Positions 24,453 through 32,514 are shown, counted from the first letter of the stretch. The stretch: 38,308 nt of DNA from Actinomycetes bacterium (GCA_022600255.1 JAHZKU010000228.1:1-38308); one strand, 5' to 3'. Notes: a model not told the origin generated them from the letters alone. Translations and numbers: made by a program.

Positions 24453-25754
24453 CTAGGCGGTATCCCGCGTCGAGGATTCGTTCGAGCGGCGGCGGCGCGG
24501 TGTAATCTCGCGCGGGACGATCGTGGGATCTGCTGTTCCTAGCACTGTCTGTTCGGTGAGGATCACCTTGGCGATGTCTTTGCGGCTGAGGACGTCGTAC
24601 ATCACCTGGAGCAGAATGTGTTCCAGGATGGAACGAAGCCCGCGTGCTCCAGTGCCGCGTTCGATCGCCATATCTGCCACGGCATCCAGTGCTGCGGGAT
24701 CGAACTCCAGCTCAACCCCGTCTAGCTCAAACAGGCGCCGGAACTGGGTGGTCAAGGCGTTCTTGGGTTCGGTCAACACTGACACCAGCGCAGCTCGATC
24801 CAAGGACTTGACGGAGGTGACCACCGGCAGGCGCCCGATGAACTCCGGGATCAGTCCGAACCGCATGAGGTCATCAGGCATGACCTGACCAAAGATGTCG
24901 TCAGGGTTGGTATCCCCCAGTTCGTCCTCGGCGAGGTCCTGAGTAAAGCCAATGGGCTTGGCGCCAACACGCGCTTCGATCACACGATCTAGCCCCGCGA
25001 AGGCGCCGCCAACAATGAACAGGACGTTCGTGGTGTCAATCTGAATGAACTCTTGGTGGGGGTGCTTACGACCACCCTGCGGTGGAACGGAGGCGGTCGT
25101 ACCCTCCATGATCTTCAGCAGTGCCTGCTGCACGCCCTCACCGGAGACATCTCGGGTAATGCTGGGATTCTCACTCTTGCGGGCGATCTTGTCGATCTCA
25201 TCGATGTAGATGATGCCGGTTTCGGCCTTCTTGACGTCGTACTCGGCCGCTTGCAGCAACTTCAGTAAGATCTGCTCGACATCCTCGCCGACGTAACCCG
25301 CCTCTGTCAGCGCCGTTGCGTCTGCGATGGCGAATGGGACGTTCAGGCGCCGGGCCAGTGTCTGCGCTAAAAGGGTTTTTCCCGACCCGGTTGGGCCCAG
25401 GAGGAGGACGTTCGACTTGGCAAGTTCCACCTCAGCGTCGCGGGCCCGCTCAGCCGTACCGAACTGGAGGCGCTTGTAGTGGTTGTAGACCGCCACAGAC
25501 AACGTCTTCTTGGCAGGATCCTGGCCGATCACATACTCATCGAGGAACTCGAACAGATCGCGTGGCTTGGGAAGTTCATCCATGGGGGCACTAGTGCCCT
25601 CAGCGAGCTCCTCTTCGATGATTTCATTGCACAAGTCGATGCACTCGTCGCAAATGTAGACCCCTGGGCCTGCGATGAGTTTCTTGACCTGTTTTTGGCT
25701 CTTACCGCAGAAAGAGCACTTCAGAAGATCCCCGCCGTCGCCTACGCGAGCCAC
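24453..25754 (-). CDS. clpX: ATP-dependent Clp protease ATP-binding subunit ClpX
   Basis: AAA+ unfoldase that feeds substrates to ClpP. The N-terminal zinc domain has Cys13, 16, 35 and 38 (CSFCGKSQ...YICDECIDLC); the AAA+ module has Walker A GPTGSGKT, Walker B IIYIDEIDKI, the pore-loop region GYVGEDVE and sensor GTGARGLRSILE. 433 residues, full length. Start GTG with AAGGG eight bases upstream. It lies 177 bases downstream of clpP2, separated by an 11-bp-stem hairpin, and ends exactly where the convergent membrane-protein gene ends, with zero spacing between stop codons. Confidence 0.98.
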   Translation of the reverse strand: MARVGDGGDLLKCSFCGKSQKQVKKLIAGPGVYICDECIDLCNEIIEEELAEGTSAPMDELPKPRDLFEFLDEYVIGQDPAKKTLSVAVYNHYKRLQFGTAERARDAEVELAKSNVLLLGPTGSGKTLLAQTLARRLNVPFAIADATALTEAGYVGEDVEQILLKLLQAAEYDVKKAETGIIYIDEIDKIARKSENPSITRDVSGEGVQQALLKIMEGTTASVPPQGGRKHPHQEFIQIDTTNVLFIVGGAFAGLDRVIEARVGAKPIGFTQDLAEDELGDTNPDDIFGQVMPDDLMRFGLIPEFIGRLPVVTSVKSLDRAALVSVLTEPKNALTTQFRRLFELDGVELEFDPAALDAVADMAIERGTGARGLRSILEHILLQVMYDVLSRKDIAKVILTEQTVLGTADPTIVPREITPRRRRSNESSTRDTA

Positions 25755-25886
25755 AATGATTTCCCTTCCCGGAGCGTCCCCCGACGCGATTTCAACCCTA
25801 CGACACCAACACCCACGACGGTACTACCCACTCCCGACAGATGCCTGATCCCCTAGCCGTGTTGGCAATCTGGAAGTAACGGTTTG

Positions 25887-25925
25887 GCTAACGCCTACTA
25901 CCTCAGATGGCCGATAGGCGTTAGC
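25887..25925 (-). terminator. Strong hairpin between clpP2 and clpX
   Basis: GCTAACGCCTA (25887-25897) and TAGGCGTTAGC (25915-25925) form a perfect 11-bp stem with a 17-base loop, starting 6 bases after the clpP2 stop on the minus strand. No U-tract follows, so it may be a partial terminator, an mRNA-stabilising 3' end for clpP1P2, or an attenuator that sets clpX level. Confidence 0.5.
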
Positions 25926-25931
25926 GCTGCG

Positions 25932-26591
25932 TCAGGACTTGGCAGGCTTGGCTGGCTTGGCCTTGCGGGATTCGATCACCGAATCCACGATGCCGTACTC
26001 CGCCGCTTGTGCTGCGGTCAGAATCTTGTCGCGCTCGATGTCCTTACGGATGTCCTCTACGGACTTGCCACTGTGCGCGGCGATGATGGACTCCATCTCC
26101 GAACGCATCCGCAGGATCTCGTTGGCCTGAATCTCCAAGTCTGAGCCCTGGCCCTGGCCTTCGCTATAGGGCTGGTGGATCAAGATGCGCGCATGCGGCA
26201 GAGCAAACCGTTTGCCCGGTGATCCCGCAGCCAGCAACACGGCCGCCGCTGAAGCGGCCTGCCCCAAACACACTGTCTGAATCTGCGGCTTCACGAACTG
26301 CATGGTGTCGTAGATTGCGGTCATCGCAGTGTAGGAGCCGCCTGGACTGTTGATGTAGATACTGATATCACGATCAGCATCCATCTGTTCCAGGCAAAGC
26401 AGCTGCGCCATGACGTCGTCCGCCGAGGAGTCATCGATTTGCACACCGAGGAAGATGATGCGCTCTTCGAAGAGCTTGGTGTAGGGGTTGTGATTGCGCT
26501 CAATGCCTCCGTTACCGCGCTCCCGGAACTCAGGAACGATGTAGCGAGATTCAGGCTGAATCTGGCCTAGTTGGGACGTGGGGATTCTCAT
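25932..26591 (-). CDS. clpP2: Clp protease proteolytic subunit ClpP2
   Basis: Serine protease subunit of the mixed ClpP1P2 barrel of Actinobacteria. The catalytic Ser114 is in GQAASAAAVLL and His139 in ARILIHQP; NSPGGSYTAMTAIYDTMQ is the strand near the active site. The N-terminus (MRIPTSQLGQIQPESRYIVPEF) is longer than ClpP1's and typical of ClpP2 types; the C-terminus ends in a Lys/Ala/Pro tail. The ATG overlaps the clpP1 stop by 4 bases with GGAGG upstream, so the two subunits are translationally coupled. The symbol clpP2 follows mycobacterial usage. Confidence 0.96.
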   Translation of the reverse strand: MRIPTSQLGQIQPESRYIVPEFRERGNGGIERNHNPYTKLFEERIIFLGVQIDDSSADDVMAQLLCLEQMDADRDISIYINSPGGSYTAMTAIYDTMQFVKPQIQTVCLGQAASAAAVLLAAGSPGKRFALPHARILIHQPYSEGQGQGSDLEIQANEILRMRSEMESIIAAHSGKSVEDIRKDIERDKILTAAQAAEYGIVDSVIESRKAKPAKPAKS

Positions 26592-27208
26592 GCTGTGCCT
26601 CCTTCGCCGGCGACGTCGCGAGCGCTGCGCACAACTTCGTCGACAAAACCGTAATCTTTTGCTTCATCTGCGGTGAACCAGCGGTCACGATCGGAGTCTT
26701 GCTCGATCGTTTCCAAGGACTGACCGGTATGGCCGGCGATCAGTTCAGCCATCTTCTTCTTCGTATACAACATCTGTTCGGCCTGGATTTTGATATCCGA
26801 CGCGGTGCCCCCGATGCCACCGGACGGCTGGTGCATCATGATCCGGGCGTGCGGCAGCGCGTACCGCTTGCCCTCGGCCCCCGCGCACAACAGGAACTGC
26901 CCCATGGATGCGGCTAGCCCCATACCGACCGTGGCCACATCATTCTTGACGAACTGCATCGTGTCGTAAATCGCCATACCCGCAGAGACCGAGCCGCCTG
27001 GGGAGTTGATGTACAAGAAGATGTCCCGGTCGGCATCCTCGGCGGCCAGCAGCAGGATCTGCGCAGCGATGGCGTTGGCCATCTGGTCTTCGACCACAGA
27101 CCCCAAAAAGATGATGCGTTCTCGCAGCAGTTTTTGGTAGATCGATTCGTCTAGCCCCGCTCCGGAGGGCGATTGACCCCGGGAGTTGGGCAACAGGATG
27201 TCCGACAC
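26588..27208 (-). CDS. clpP1: Clp protease proteolytic subunit ClpP1
   Basis: First subunit of the ClpP1P2 peptidase pair. Catalytic Ser101 (GLAASMGQFLLCAGA) and His126 (HARIMMHQPSG) are intact, with DRDIFLYINSPGGSVSAGMAIYD and the C-terminal DRDRWFTADEAKDYGFVDEV. 206 residues. The GTG start has GGAGG six bases upstream. The preceding intergenic region has tandem hairpins at 27254-27300; I looked for a ClgR-type operator there and did not find a clear one. Confidence 0.97.
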   Translation of the reverse strand: MSDILLPNSRGQSPSGAGLDESIYQKLLRERIIFLGSVVEDQMANAIAAQILLLAAEDADRDIFLYINSPGGSVSAGMAIYDTMQFVKNDVATVGMGLAASMGQFLLCAGAEGKRYALPHARIMMHQPSGGIGGTASDIKIQAEQMLYTKKKMAELIAGHTGQSLETIEQDSDRDRWFTADEAKDYGFVDEVVRSARDVAGEGGTA

Positions 27209-27253
27209 TGGCAGCCTCCGTGATGATCGGTGATAACGCCGAATAGTTAAGTT

Positions 27254-27300
27254 GCCTTGACCTTAACGCGCCAAGGCCATGGCCAGTCACCCCGACTGGC
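27254..27300. terminator. Tandem hairpins upstream of clpP1
   Basis: GCCAGTC-ACCCC-GACTGGC (27282-27300) is a perfect 7-bp stem; next to it GCCTTG (27254-27259) pairs with CAAGGC (27272-27277), and GGCCATGGCC lies between them. Read on the minus strand they follow the YcnI-like gene by about 120 bases and precede clpP1 by 46, consistent with termination of the upstream gene. A U-run appears only on the plus-strand side (ATCTTT after 27300). Confidence 0.4.
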
Positions 27301-27422
27301 ATCTTTCGCGGTCGGCTCAAAACCCCGCCCCGGCGACACCTGTCGACTCAGCCGCTAGCCAAACCCTCGACCCTGACCGCTCGCACCCACCTGCCCCAGC
27401 AATCCGTCGACCGTCCTCGGCG

Positions 27423-27956
27423 TCAGGCACCAACCTTGATCCGCGGTACCGGATAGTCCACGGGATACGCGTGATGGCCATCCGCACCCCCACGGTCGGG
27501 TGCGGTCCATTTGGATTTCACGTCGCCACACACCTGGATCGTTGGAGTGGAGTAGATGCCGGCCTTCTTTGGGTAACGCACGCGCAGCTTGAAGTCTTGC
27601 ACCTCTTTGGCTCCCAGTGGCTGCCCAACGGCCCGCCAAACGATGACCGTACGCCCCTGCTTCGTGCGGCGCTTCTGCGACGACCAGCCCTGCACCGCTT
27701 TCGGCTTGGCTTTCCACTTCTTGCCGAACCGGGTCTTGACCTTGTTGGTGGCTAAGGTTCCGTTGCAGCCGTGCGGGATTCGCATCGTGACCACACCTCG
27801 CTTCCCCGCTTTGGCATCCTTGCCGTTCAACAGCACCGTGGCGTGGGCTGACGCGGCGGTTGTCATTCCAGCTATCAGGCCAGCAGCGACGACGCAGGGT
27901 GCGATGACGAACGCCATGATGCGGTGGGTGCGGGGAACTCGGGCAGAGGCAGGCAT
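27423..27956 (-). CDS. YcnI-like (DUF1775) secreted protein
   Basis: Exported 177-residue protein. The signal peptide runs to ASA37, leaving mature His38 in HATV; a free N-terminal His after cleavage is the copper-binding feature of YcnI-type proteins. Also present are the family-like RIPHGCNGTLATNKVKTRF, a Trp in VQGWSSQK, and FKLRVRYPKKAGIYSTPTIQVCGDVKSKW. Many DUF1775 proteins have a C-terminal membrane anchor; none is seen here, and the protein is Lys/Arg-rich. A TAGTTT hexamer (27963-27968) six bases before the ATG suggests a leaderless message. Copper handling is inferred from the family. Confidence 0.75.
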   Translation of the reverse strand: MPASARVPRTHRIMAFVIAPCVVAAGLIAGMTTAASAHATVLLNGKDAKAGKRGVVTMRIPHGCNGTLATNKVKTRFGKKWKAKPKAVQGWSSQKRRTKQGRTVIVWRAVGQPLGAKEVQDFKLRVRYPKKAGIYSTPTIQVCGDVKSKWTAPDRGGADGHHAYPVDYPVPRIKVGA

Positions 27957-28020
27957 CTGGCAAAACTACGCGAAGTGAGATTGCTGTTGCGCGTTGGTGA
28001 GGCTGACTCGACCAGTTCAG

Positions 28021-28473
28021 CTAGCTGCAATCACCAGCCGTGATTGTGCCGGTGCTGTGCATGTACCGCTTAGCGGCCTCACCCTCGCCCGCTTGCAGGC
28101 ACCAGTCAGTCAGATCAATCACCTGGGCGCCGACAGCCGATTCGTTCAGAGCCCGGCCCCGGGTATGTAACGTCACGGTTGGCGCGAGTGCCAGTTTGGC
28201 ATCGCCAGAGTCGCCGGTGACCTCCACCGTACGATTCGCGGAATCGAACCACGCCACATCGGCCACCGCTTGTCCAGCCGTGAGATGTCGACCCATCACA
28301 CTCAGTTCCACCTCGGCCCCAACGGCTCGAGCATCACTGATCACGTCCGCCGACTCTTGGCCCATGGCGTAGGTGAGCACTCCGGTGGTGGGCAGGGCAA
28401 CCAAACCCGCTAGCAGCAGTGTCTTCAACGTCGGATTCCAACCAGATCGCGTGGCCGTAGCCGCAACGATCAC
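28021..28473 (-). CDS. Small membrane-anchored protein of unknown function
   Basis: 150 residues, not recognised. A short basic N-terminus and one hydrophobic segment (about 17-36, LKTLLLAGLVALPTTGVLTYAM) precede a soluble, probably extracytoplasmic domain containing VAWFDSANRTVEVTGDSGDAKLALAPTVTLH, two cysteines (DWCLQAG and the penultimate residue GDCS) that could form a disulphide, and no catalytic motif that I know. The GTG start lies 42 bases after the trigger-factor stop, so cotranscription with tig is likely. Confidence 0.7.
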   Translation of the reverse strand: MIVAATATRSGWNPTLKTLLLAGLVALPTTGVLTYAMGQESADVISDARAVGAEVELSVMGRHLTAGQAVADVAWFDSANRTVEVTGDSGDAKLALAPTVTLHTRGRALNESAVGAQVIDLTDWCLQAGEGEAAKRYMHSTGTITAGDCS

Positions 28474-28515
28474 CTCATCCCCGACCTGTCGGCCGGGTGC
28501 AATGTGCTGGGAGGA

Positions 28516-30003
28516 CTACTTGTCCTCGTCGGTGGCTTCGATGATCGCGTCCACCTCGGCCTCGGCGGCTGCCTCATCGGCAACCTCCTGCGTGGCGGCC
28601 TTGGCATCGGCCACAATCTCTTCAGCAGCCTCCGCCTCATCGACGATCTCTTCGGCTTCCTCAACAACCTCAGCTTCTGCCTCGGCTTCTGCCGCCGCCA
28701 TGGCGGCCTGAACTTGAGCCATGGCGTTGGCCCGCTCGTTGAGGACCCGATCGATCTCCTTCAGGTCGACCTCTTCGCCGTTGGTGTCGACGATGTTGGC
28801 TTCCTCAAGCACGAGCGCCAGGGCCTTGCCGCGTCGCACTTCGGCAACGGCGGTTGGCACCTGGCCGGCTTCCACTAGCGCCTGGGCGAACTGATCGGGT
28901 GACATGCCGTACTGCTGGGCCTGCATCATGAGCCATTGGCTCAGTTCGGCTTCCTCTACCGAGACATCCTCGGCGTCGGCGATCTTGTCGAAGATGAACT
29001 GTGCTTTCAGGTTCTTGCGAGCGTTCTCCTCCACCTCGGCACGGTGGTCCGGATCGCCGTGGCCGTCTTCGAAGTGGCCCTGCAGCTCGCCCTGAATGAC
29101 TCCCTCGGGAATCGGAATATCGATGAGCTCCAGTAGTCGGTCGTGAGCCTTGTTGCGAGCCAGCTGTCCGCGTTCCATGAGGCGGCTGCGGCCGAGACGC
29201 TCACGAACATCCGCAACTAGTTCCTCGGCCGTATCGAACTCACTTGCCATCATCGCGAACTCGTCGTCCACTGTGGGCAACTCGCGTTCCCGCACCGCCT
29301 TCACCGTCACAGTGACATCGATGTCCTTGCCTTCCATGTCACCAAACTCCGGGGTGAACACGAAGGTGTTATCTTCTCCATCGCTTAGGCCTATCACGGC
29401 ATCGTCTAGGCCCGGCACTACGCCGTCTTTGCCGACTTCGTAGGACAGGGCCGTCTGCGATAGGTCATCCACATCCTCGCCATTGGCCTTGGCCGCAATG
29501 TCGATTAGGAGCACGTCGCCAGCCGCGGCCGGGCGCTCGGCCACGTTGTAGGTGCCGAACTGGGTTTGCAGGGAAACCAGTTGCTCCTGCACATCCTCAT
29601 CGGTGACGTCCAACGCATCAACTTCTAGGTCCAGACCCTTGTAGTCGGGCAGGTCGAAGTCGGGACGAATGTCTACTTCAGCGGTGAAGGCGATCTTCTC
29701 ACCGTCCTCGATCTCGGTCACCTCGACATCGGGTTGGCCCAACGGGTAGACACCCTGCTCCTGGATGATCTCGTCGTAAGCCGCGGGGACCCGGGAGTTC
29801 ACCACTTCTTCCAAGATCGGCCCACGGCCAATCCGCTGGTCAATGATTTGGCGCGGCACCTTGCCCTTGCGGAATCCCGGAATCGCGGCCTGCTGGCTGA
29901 TCTTGCGATATGCCGCCGCGATCTCGTCCTGCAGTTCGTCGAAGGGAATCTCCACTGCGAGCTTGATGCGGGTTTCAGACAGGTTTTCGACGTCGCTTTT
30001 CAC
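28516..30003 (-). CDS. tig: Trigger factor (ribosome-associated chaperone, PPIase)
   Basis: Binds at the ribosome exit tunnel and protects nascent chains. The N-terminal ribosome-binding domain carries the signature GFRKGKVPRQII, followed by an FKBP-type PPIase domain (about 165-250, GDVLLIDIAAKANGE, VGKDGVVPGLDDAVIGL) and the helical chaperone domain. The C-terminus is an unusually long Ala/Glu/Asp-rich acidic tail of about 70 residues (AAMAAAEAEAEAEVVEEAEE and on), probably helical; actinobacterial trigger factors often have acidic tails. GTG start with AGGAG nine bases upstream. A tRNA-Pro gene lies only 35 bases upstream. Confidence 0.96.
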   Translation of the reverse strand: MKSDVENLSETRIKLAVEIPFDELQDEIAAAYRKISQQAAIPGFRKGKVPRQIIDQRIGRGPILEEVVNSRVPAAYDEIIQEQGVYPLGQPDVEVTEIEDGEKIAFTAEVDIRPDFDLPDYKGLDLEVDALDVTDEDVQEQLVSLQTQFGTYNVAERPAAAGDVLLIDIAAKANGEDVDDLSQTALSYEVGKDGVVPGLDDAVIGLSDGEDNTFVFTPEFGDMEGKDIDVTVTVKAVRERELPTVDDEFAMMASEFDTAEELVADVRERLGRSRLMERGQLARNKAHDRLLELIDIPIPEGVIQGELQGHFEDGHGDPDHRAEVEENARKNLKAQFIFDKIADAEDVSVEEAELSQWLMMQAQQYGMSPDQFAQALVEAGQVPTAVAEVRRGKALALVLEEANIVDTNGEEVDLKEIDRVLNERANAMAQVQAAMAAAEAEAEAEVVEEAEEIVDEAEAAEEIVADAKAATQEVADEAAAEAEVDAIIEATDEDK

Positions 30004-30038
30004 GGATCAAGGCTCCTGGGTTCGGGGTGGATGGTTTG

Positions 30039-30114
30039 TGGTCGGGGCGGGGAGACTCGAACTCCCGATCTCCTGCTCCCAAAGCAGGCGCGCTAGCCAC
30101 TACGCTACGCCCCG
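30039..30114 (-). tRNA. tRNA-Pro (anticodon TGG)
   Basis: Acceptor strands CGGGGCG (30114-30108) and CGCCCCG (30049-30043) pair fully. The anticodon arm is CCTGC-TTTGGGA-GCAGG with anticodon TGG, the T arm is GGGAG-TTCGAGT-CTCCC, and the 3' CCA appears to be encoded (30041-30039). It sits directly upstream of tig on the same strand. Confidence 0.96.
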
Positions 30115-30127
30115 TCAAACCTCCCCC

Positions 30128-30133
30128 ATCGTA
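30128..30133 (-). promoter_or_regulatory. -10 box of tRNA-Pro
   Basis: TACGAT on the minus strand fits TANNNT and ends 13 bases before the mature tRNA-Pro 5' end. TAACAG about 18 bases further upstream is a weak -35. Confidence 0.4.
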
Positions 30134-30322
30134 CCGGTTGACCGCACGAAACTGTTAGCCGTGCCCCCAACCTGCCACTAGGGGCGGCAAAGTCTAGATT
30201 CGGCTCGACTCCAACCAGCGGATTCTGGTTCAGGCGGCAAGGCCGCACGCTGAGCCGCGGAGTGAGGACGAGAAGGGGGCATTAGGACGAGCGGGGATGT
30301 CACGATGACCCAAAACACTGGC

Positions 30323-30328
30323 TACACT
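30323..30328 (+). promoter_or_regulatory. -10 box of tRNA-Gly
   Basis: TACACT fits TANNNT and lies 21 bases before the tRNA-Gly 5' end, leaving a leader of about 15 bases. No clear -35 is seen at 17-18 bases. Confidence 0.4.
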
Positions 30329-30349
30329 GATGCGAAGCGCAAGCGTTGC

Positions 30350-30423
30350 GCGGGTGTAGCTCAATGGTAGAGCCTCAGCCTTCCAAGCTGATGGTGCCGG
30401 TTCGATCCCGGTCACCCGCTCCA
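30350..30423 (+). tRNA. tRNA-Gly (anticodon TCC)
   Basis: Acceptor strands GCGGGTG (30350-30356) and CACCCGC (30413-30419), anticodon arm TCAGC-CTTCCAA-GCTGA with anticodon TCC, T arm CCGG-TTCGATC-CCGG, discriminator T, encoded CCA (30421-30423). Divergent from tRNA-Pro. Confidence 0.97.
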
Positions 30424-30444
30424 AGACCCAGTAGAGCCAACTGC

Positions 30445-30476
30445 GCTCGATCTAGCAGGGCGTTCCCTGCCCGAGC
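30445..30476 (+). terminator. Hairpin after tRNA-Gly
   Basis: GCAGGG-CGTT-CCCTGC (30455-30470) is a perfect 6-bp stem, extended outward by GCTCG (30445-30449) pairing with CGAGC (30472-30476) across a small internal loop. It begins 22 bases after the tRNA. No U-tract follows, so termination is plausible but not certain. It is also downstream of the convergent small gene ending at 30551. Confidence 0.5.
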
Positions 30477-30550
30477 ATCGCTGAAGTACAACAAGAGGGC
30501 TCCCCGATCCGCCCCCCAGCACGCGCGGCCATGCTCGATCCGACAGTGCG

Positions 30551-30811
30551 TCAGCGCAAGACGCTGCTGTCGGTTTCGATCGTGTAGTGGCGATGCCCAA
30601 AAGCCTTCTTGAACTTGTCCTCGGTGAGCTGGCCAGCCGTTTGCGCTAGGGCGGGCCAATCAGCCGGATCATCCTCGGTCATGTTGCGACCATCCATGCG
30701 GTACTGCGCGTTGTCCACCAGGACAACAATCCCGATCTCCGAAAGGCCGCGCTCGTCCAGTTCTTTCCGAAAGAACTTTGCGACATCTTCTGCCAGCTCG
30801 TGGTCGGTCAC
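30551..30811 (-). CDS. Small conserved-looking protein of unknown function
   Basis: 86 residues from the GTG at 30811, chosen because GGAGG lies six bases before it. The sequence (VTDHELAEDVAKFFRKELDE; GIVVLVDNAQYRMDGRNMT; DKFKKAFGHRHYTIETDSSV) is soluble and mixed charged, with no motif that I recognise. The good ribosome-binding site and sensible composition support a real gene. It is separated from glpK by 188 bases including a hairpin. Confidence 0.7.
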   Translation of the reverse strand: MTDHELAEDVAKFFRKELDERGLSEIGIVVLVDNAQYRMDGRNMTEDDPADWPALAQTAGQLTEDKFKKAFGHRHYTIETDSSVLR

Positions 30812-30881
30812 TGTTTGCCTCCGCATCGCTTTGCCTCAGGGATGCCACAGCAGATGCTGGGGATCGCCACTCACAGTAGCG

Positions 30882-30913
30882 AGCCGGGGCCCGGCTTTGC
30901 CCGGCCAAAGCCG
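30882..30913 (-). terminator. Overlapping GC hairpins after glpK
   Basis: CGGCTTT (30892-30898) pairs with AAAGCCG (30907-30913) around 8 bases, and AGCCGGG-G-CCCGGCT (30882-30896) overlaps it, so two alternative stems compete. On the minus strand they lie about 87 bases after the glpK stop and about 70 before the small gene, consistent with a glpK terminator lacking a U-tract. Confidence 0.4.
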
Positions 30914-30999
30914 CACCCGGTTCGGCGTCATCGGCACTTAACTGGGCTTGCACTCTTCGTCGGCCAGATGCCGCGAGAACGCCCCGGATGGAACAAAAC

Positions 31000-32514
31000 C
31001 TACTCGTTTACCGGCACCCAATCCAGGGTGCGCTCAACGGCCTGCTTCCAGCGCGCAAACAACCTATCGGCTTCGGCTGGATCCATCTGGGGCGTCCAGC
31101 GCTTGTCCTCGGCCCAGTTCGCGCGCATGTCGTCACCAGAGGCCCAGAAGCCGACAGCCAAGCCGGCCGCGTAGGCAGCACCGAGTGCAGTGGTTTCAAC
31201 CGTCTTAGGTCGGATCACCGGCACCCCGAGAATGTCGGATTGGAACTGCATTAACAGTTCATTCATCACCATTCCGCCATCGACCTTCAGTGTCGTCAGT
31301 TCCACGCCAGAGTCGGCCTGCATCGCCTCAATCACTTCGCGGGATTGGTAGGCGGCCGCTTCCAGCGCCGCCCGGGCGATATGACCCTTGTTGATAAATC
31401 GGGTTAGACCGACTAGCGCCCCGCGAGCGTCAGAACGCCAGTAAGGAGCAAACAGTCCCGAAAAGGCCGGAACAAAGTAGCAGTCGCCATTGTCATCCAC
31501 CGTTTCCGCCAGAGCTTCAATCTCGGGAGCCGCTTCGATAATGCCGATATTGTCTCGCAGCCACTGCACCAGACTTCCGGTCACCGCGATGGCACCCTCT
31601 AGCGCATAAACGGTGGGTTCGTCACCAATCTTGTAGCAGACCGTGGTGAGCAGACCGTTCTGACTCAAGACCGGCTCTTGCCCGGTGTTCAGCAGCAGGA
31701 AGTTGCCCGTGCCGTAAGTGTTCTTGGCTTCACCAGGAATCAGGCAGGCTTGCCCAAAGGTCGCGGCCTGCTGATCGCCCAGAATGCCAGCGATCGGCGT
31801 CCCGGCCAGCAACTTGGGATCTACCACCTCGCCGTAAACCTCAGAAGAACTGCGGATTTCCGGGAGCATCGACATCGGGATCCCCATGTCTGCGGCATTC
31901 TCCGGAATCCAACTGAGAGTGCGCAAATCCATTAGTAGGGTGCGCGAAGCGTTCGTGGGATCGGTGATGTGCAAGCCGCCGTTAACACCGCCGGTCATGT
32001 GCCAGATCAGGAACGTGTCGATCGTGCCCATCAGGAGGTTTCCCGCGTCCGCCTCCTCTCGAGCCCCGTCCACATTCTCCAGAATCCAGGCGACCTTGGG
32101 GCCCGCGAAGTAGGTGGCCAGCGGCAGGCCGGTCCGCTCGGTATATCGGGTGGCGCCACCGCCGAGTTTGCCGAGACGCTCAACGATGTCCTTGGTGCGG
32201 ACGTCTTGCCACACGATTGCGTTGTAGACCGATTTCCCGGTGTTCTTGTTCCAAACAATGGTGGTTTCCCGCTGTTGGGTGATCCCGATGGCCTGAACTT
32301 GCCGTCGGGCCGCGTCGGCTTCAACCAGGACCCCGCCCATCACCGAGGAGACGTTTTTCCAGATCTCTTCGGGATCATGTTCAACCCAGCCCGCCCGCGG
32401 GAAGATCTGTTTGTGTTCCATCTGATCAGTAGCGATGGGAGTCCCAGAGTGGTCGAATAGGATGGCGCGCGATGAGGTCGTGCCTTGATCGATGGCCATG
32501 ATGAAATCAGTCAT
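31000..32514 (-). CDS. glpK: Glycerol kinase
   Basis: Phosphorylates glycerol to sn-glycerol 3-phosphate in the cytoplasm. Begins MTDFIMAIDQGTTSSRAILF, with ITQQRETTIVWNKNTG, NAIVWQDVRT, GILGDQQAATFGQACL, FVPAFSGLFAPYWRSDARG and the C-terminal LKVDGGMVMNELLMQFQSDI, over 504 residues. The ATG at 32514 is chosen over the upstream frame start because GGGAG precedes it and homologues start there. No glycerol facilitator or glpD is next to it. It follows the pilus-locus LysM-BTAD gene by 146 bases and is probably a separate unit. Confidence 0.97.
   Translation of the reverse strand: MTDFIMAIDQGTTSSRAILFDHSGTPIATDQMEHKQIFPRAGWVEHDPEEIWKNVSSVMGGVLVEADAARRQVQAIGITQQRETTIVWNKNTGKSVYNAIVWQDVRTKDIVERLGKLGGGATRYTERTGLPLATYFAGPKVAWILENVDGAREEADAGNLLMGTIDTFLIWHMTGGVNGGLHITDPTNASRTLLMDLRTLSWIPENAADMGIPMSMLPEIRSSSEVYGEVVDPKLLAGTPIAGILGDQQAATFGQACLIPGEAKNTYGTGNFLLLNTGQEPVLSQNGLLTTVCYKIGDEPTVYALEGAIAVTGSLVQWLRDNIGIIEAAPEIEALAETVDDNGDCYFVPAFSGLFAPYWRSDARGALVGLTRFINKGHIARAALEAAAYQSREVIEAMQADSGVELTTLKVDGGMVMNELLMQFQSDILGVPVIRPKTVETTALGAAYAAGLAVGFWASGDDMRANWAEDKRWTPQMDPAEADRLFARWKQAVERTLDWVPVNE

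Noticed and set aside
27209..27300. Search for a ClgR-type operator before clpP1
   Set aside because: No CGC-N5-GCG-type symmetric site is seen; only hairpin-like repeats.
27355..27963. 202-codon minus-strand frame overlapping the YcnI-like gene
   Set aside because: The alternative frame encodes a clear signal peptide and YcnI-type motifs; this one is Arg/His-rich shadow sequence.
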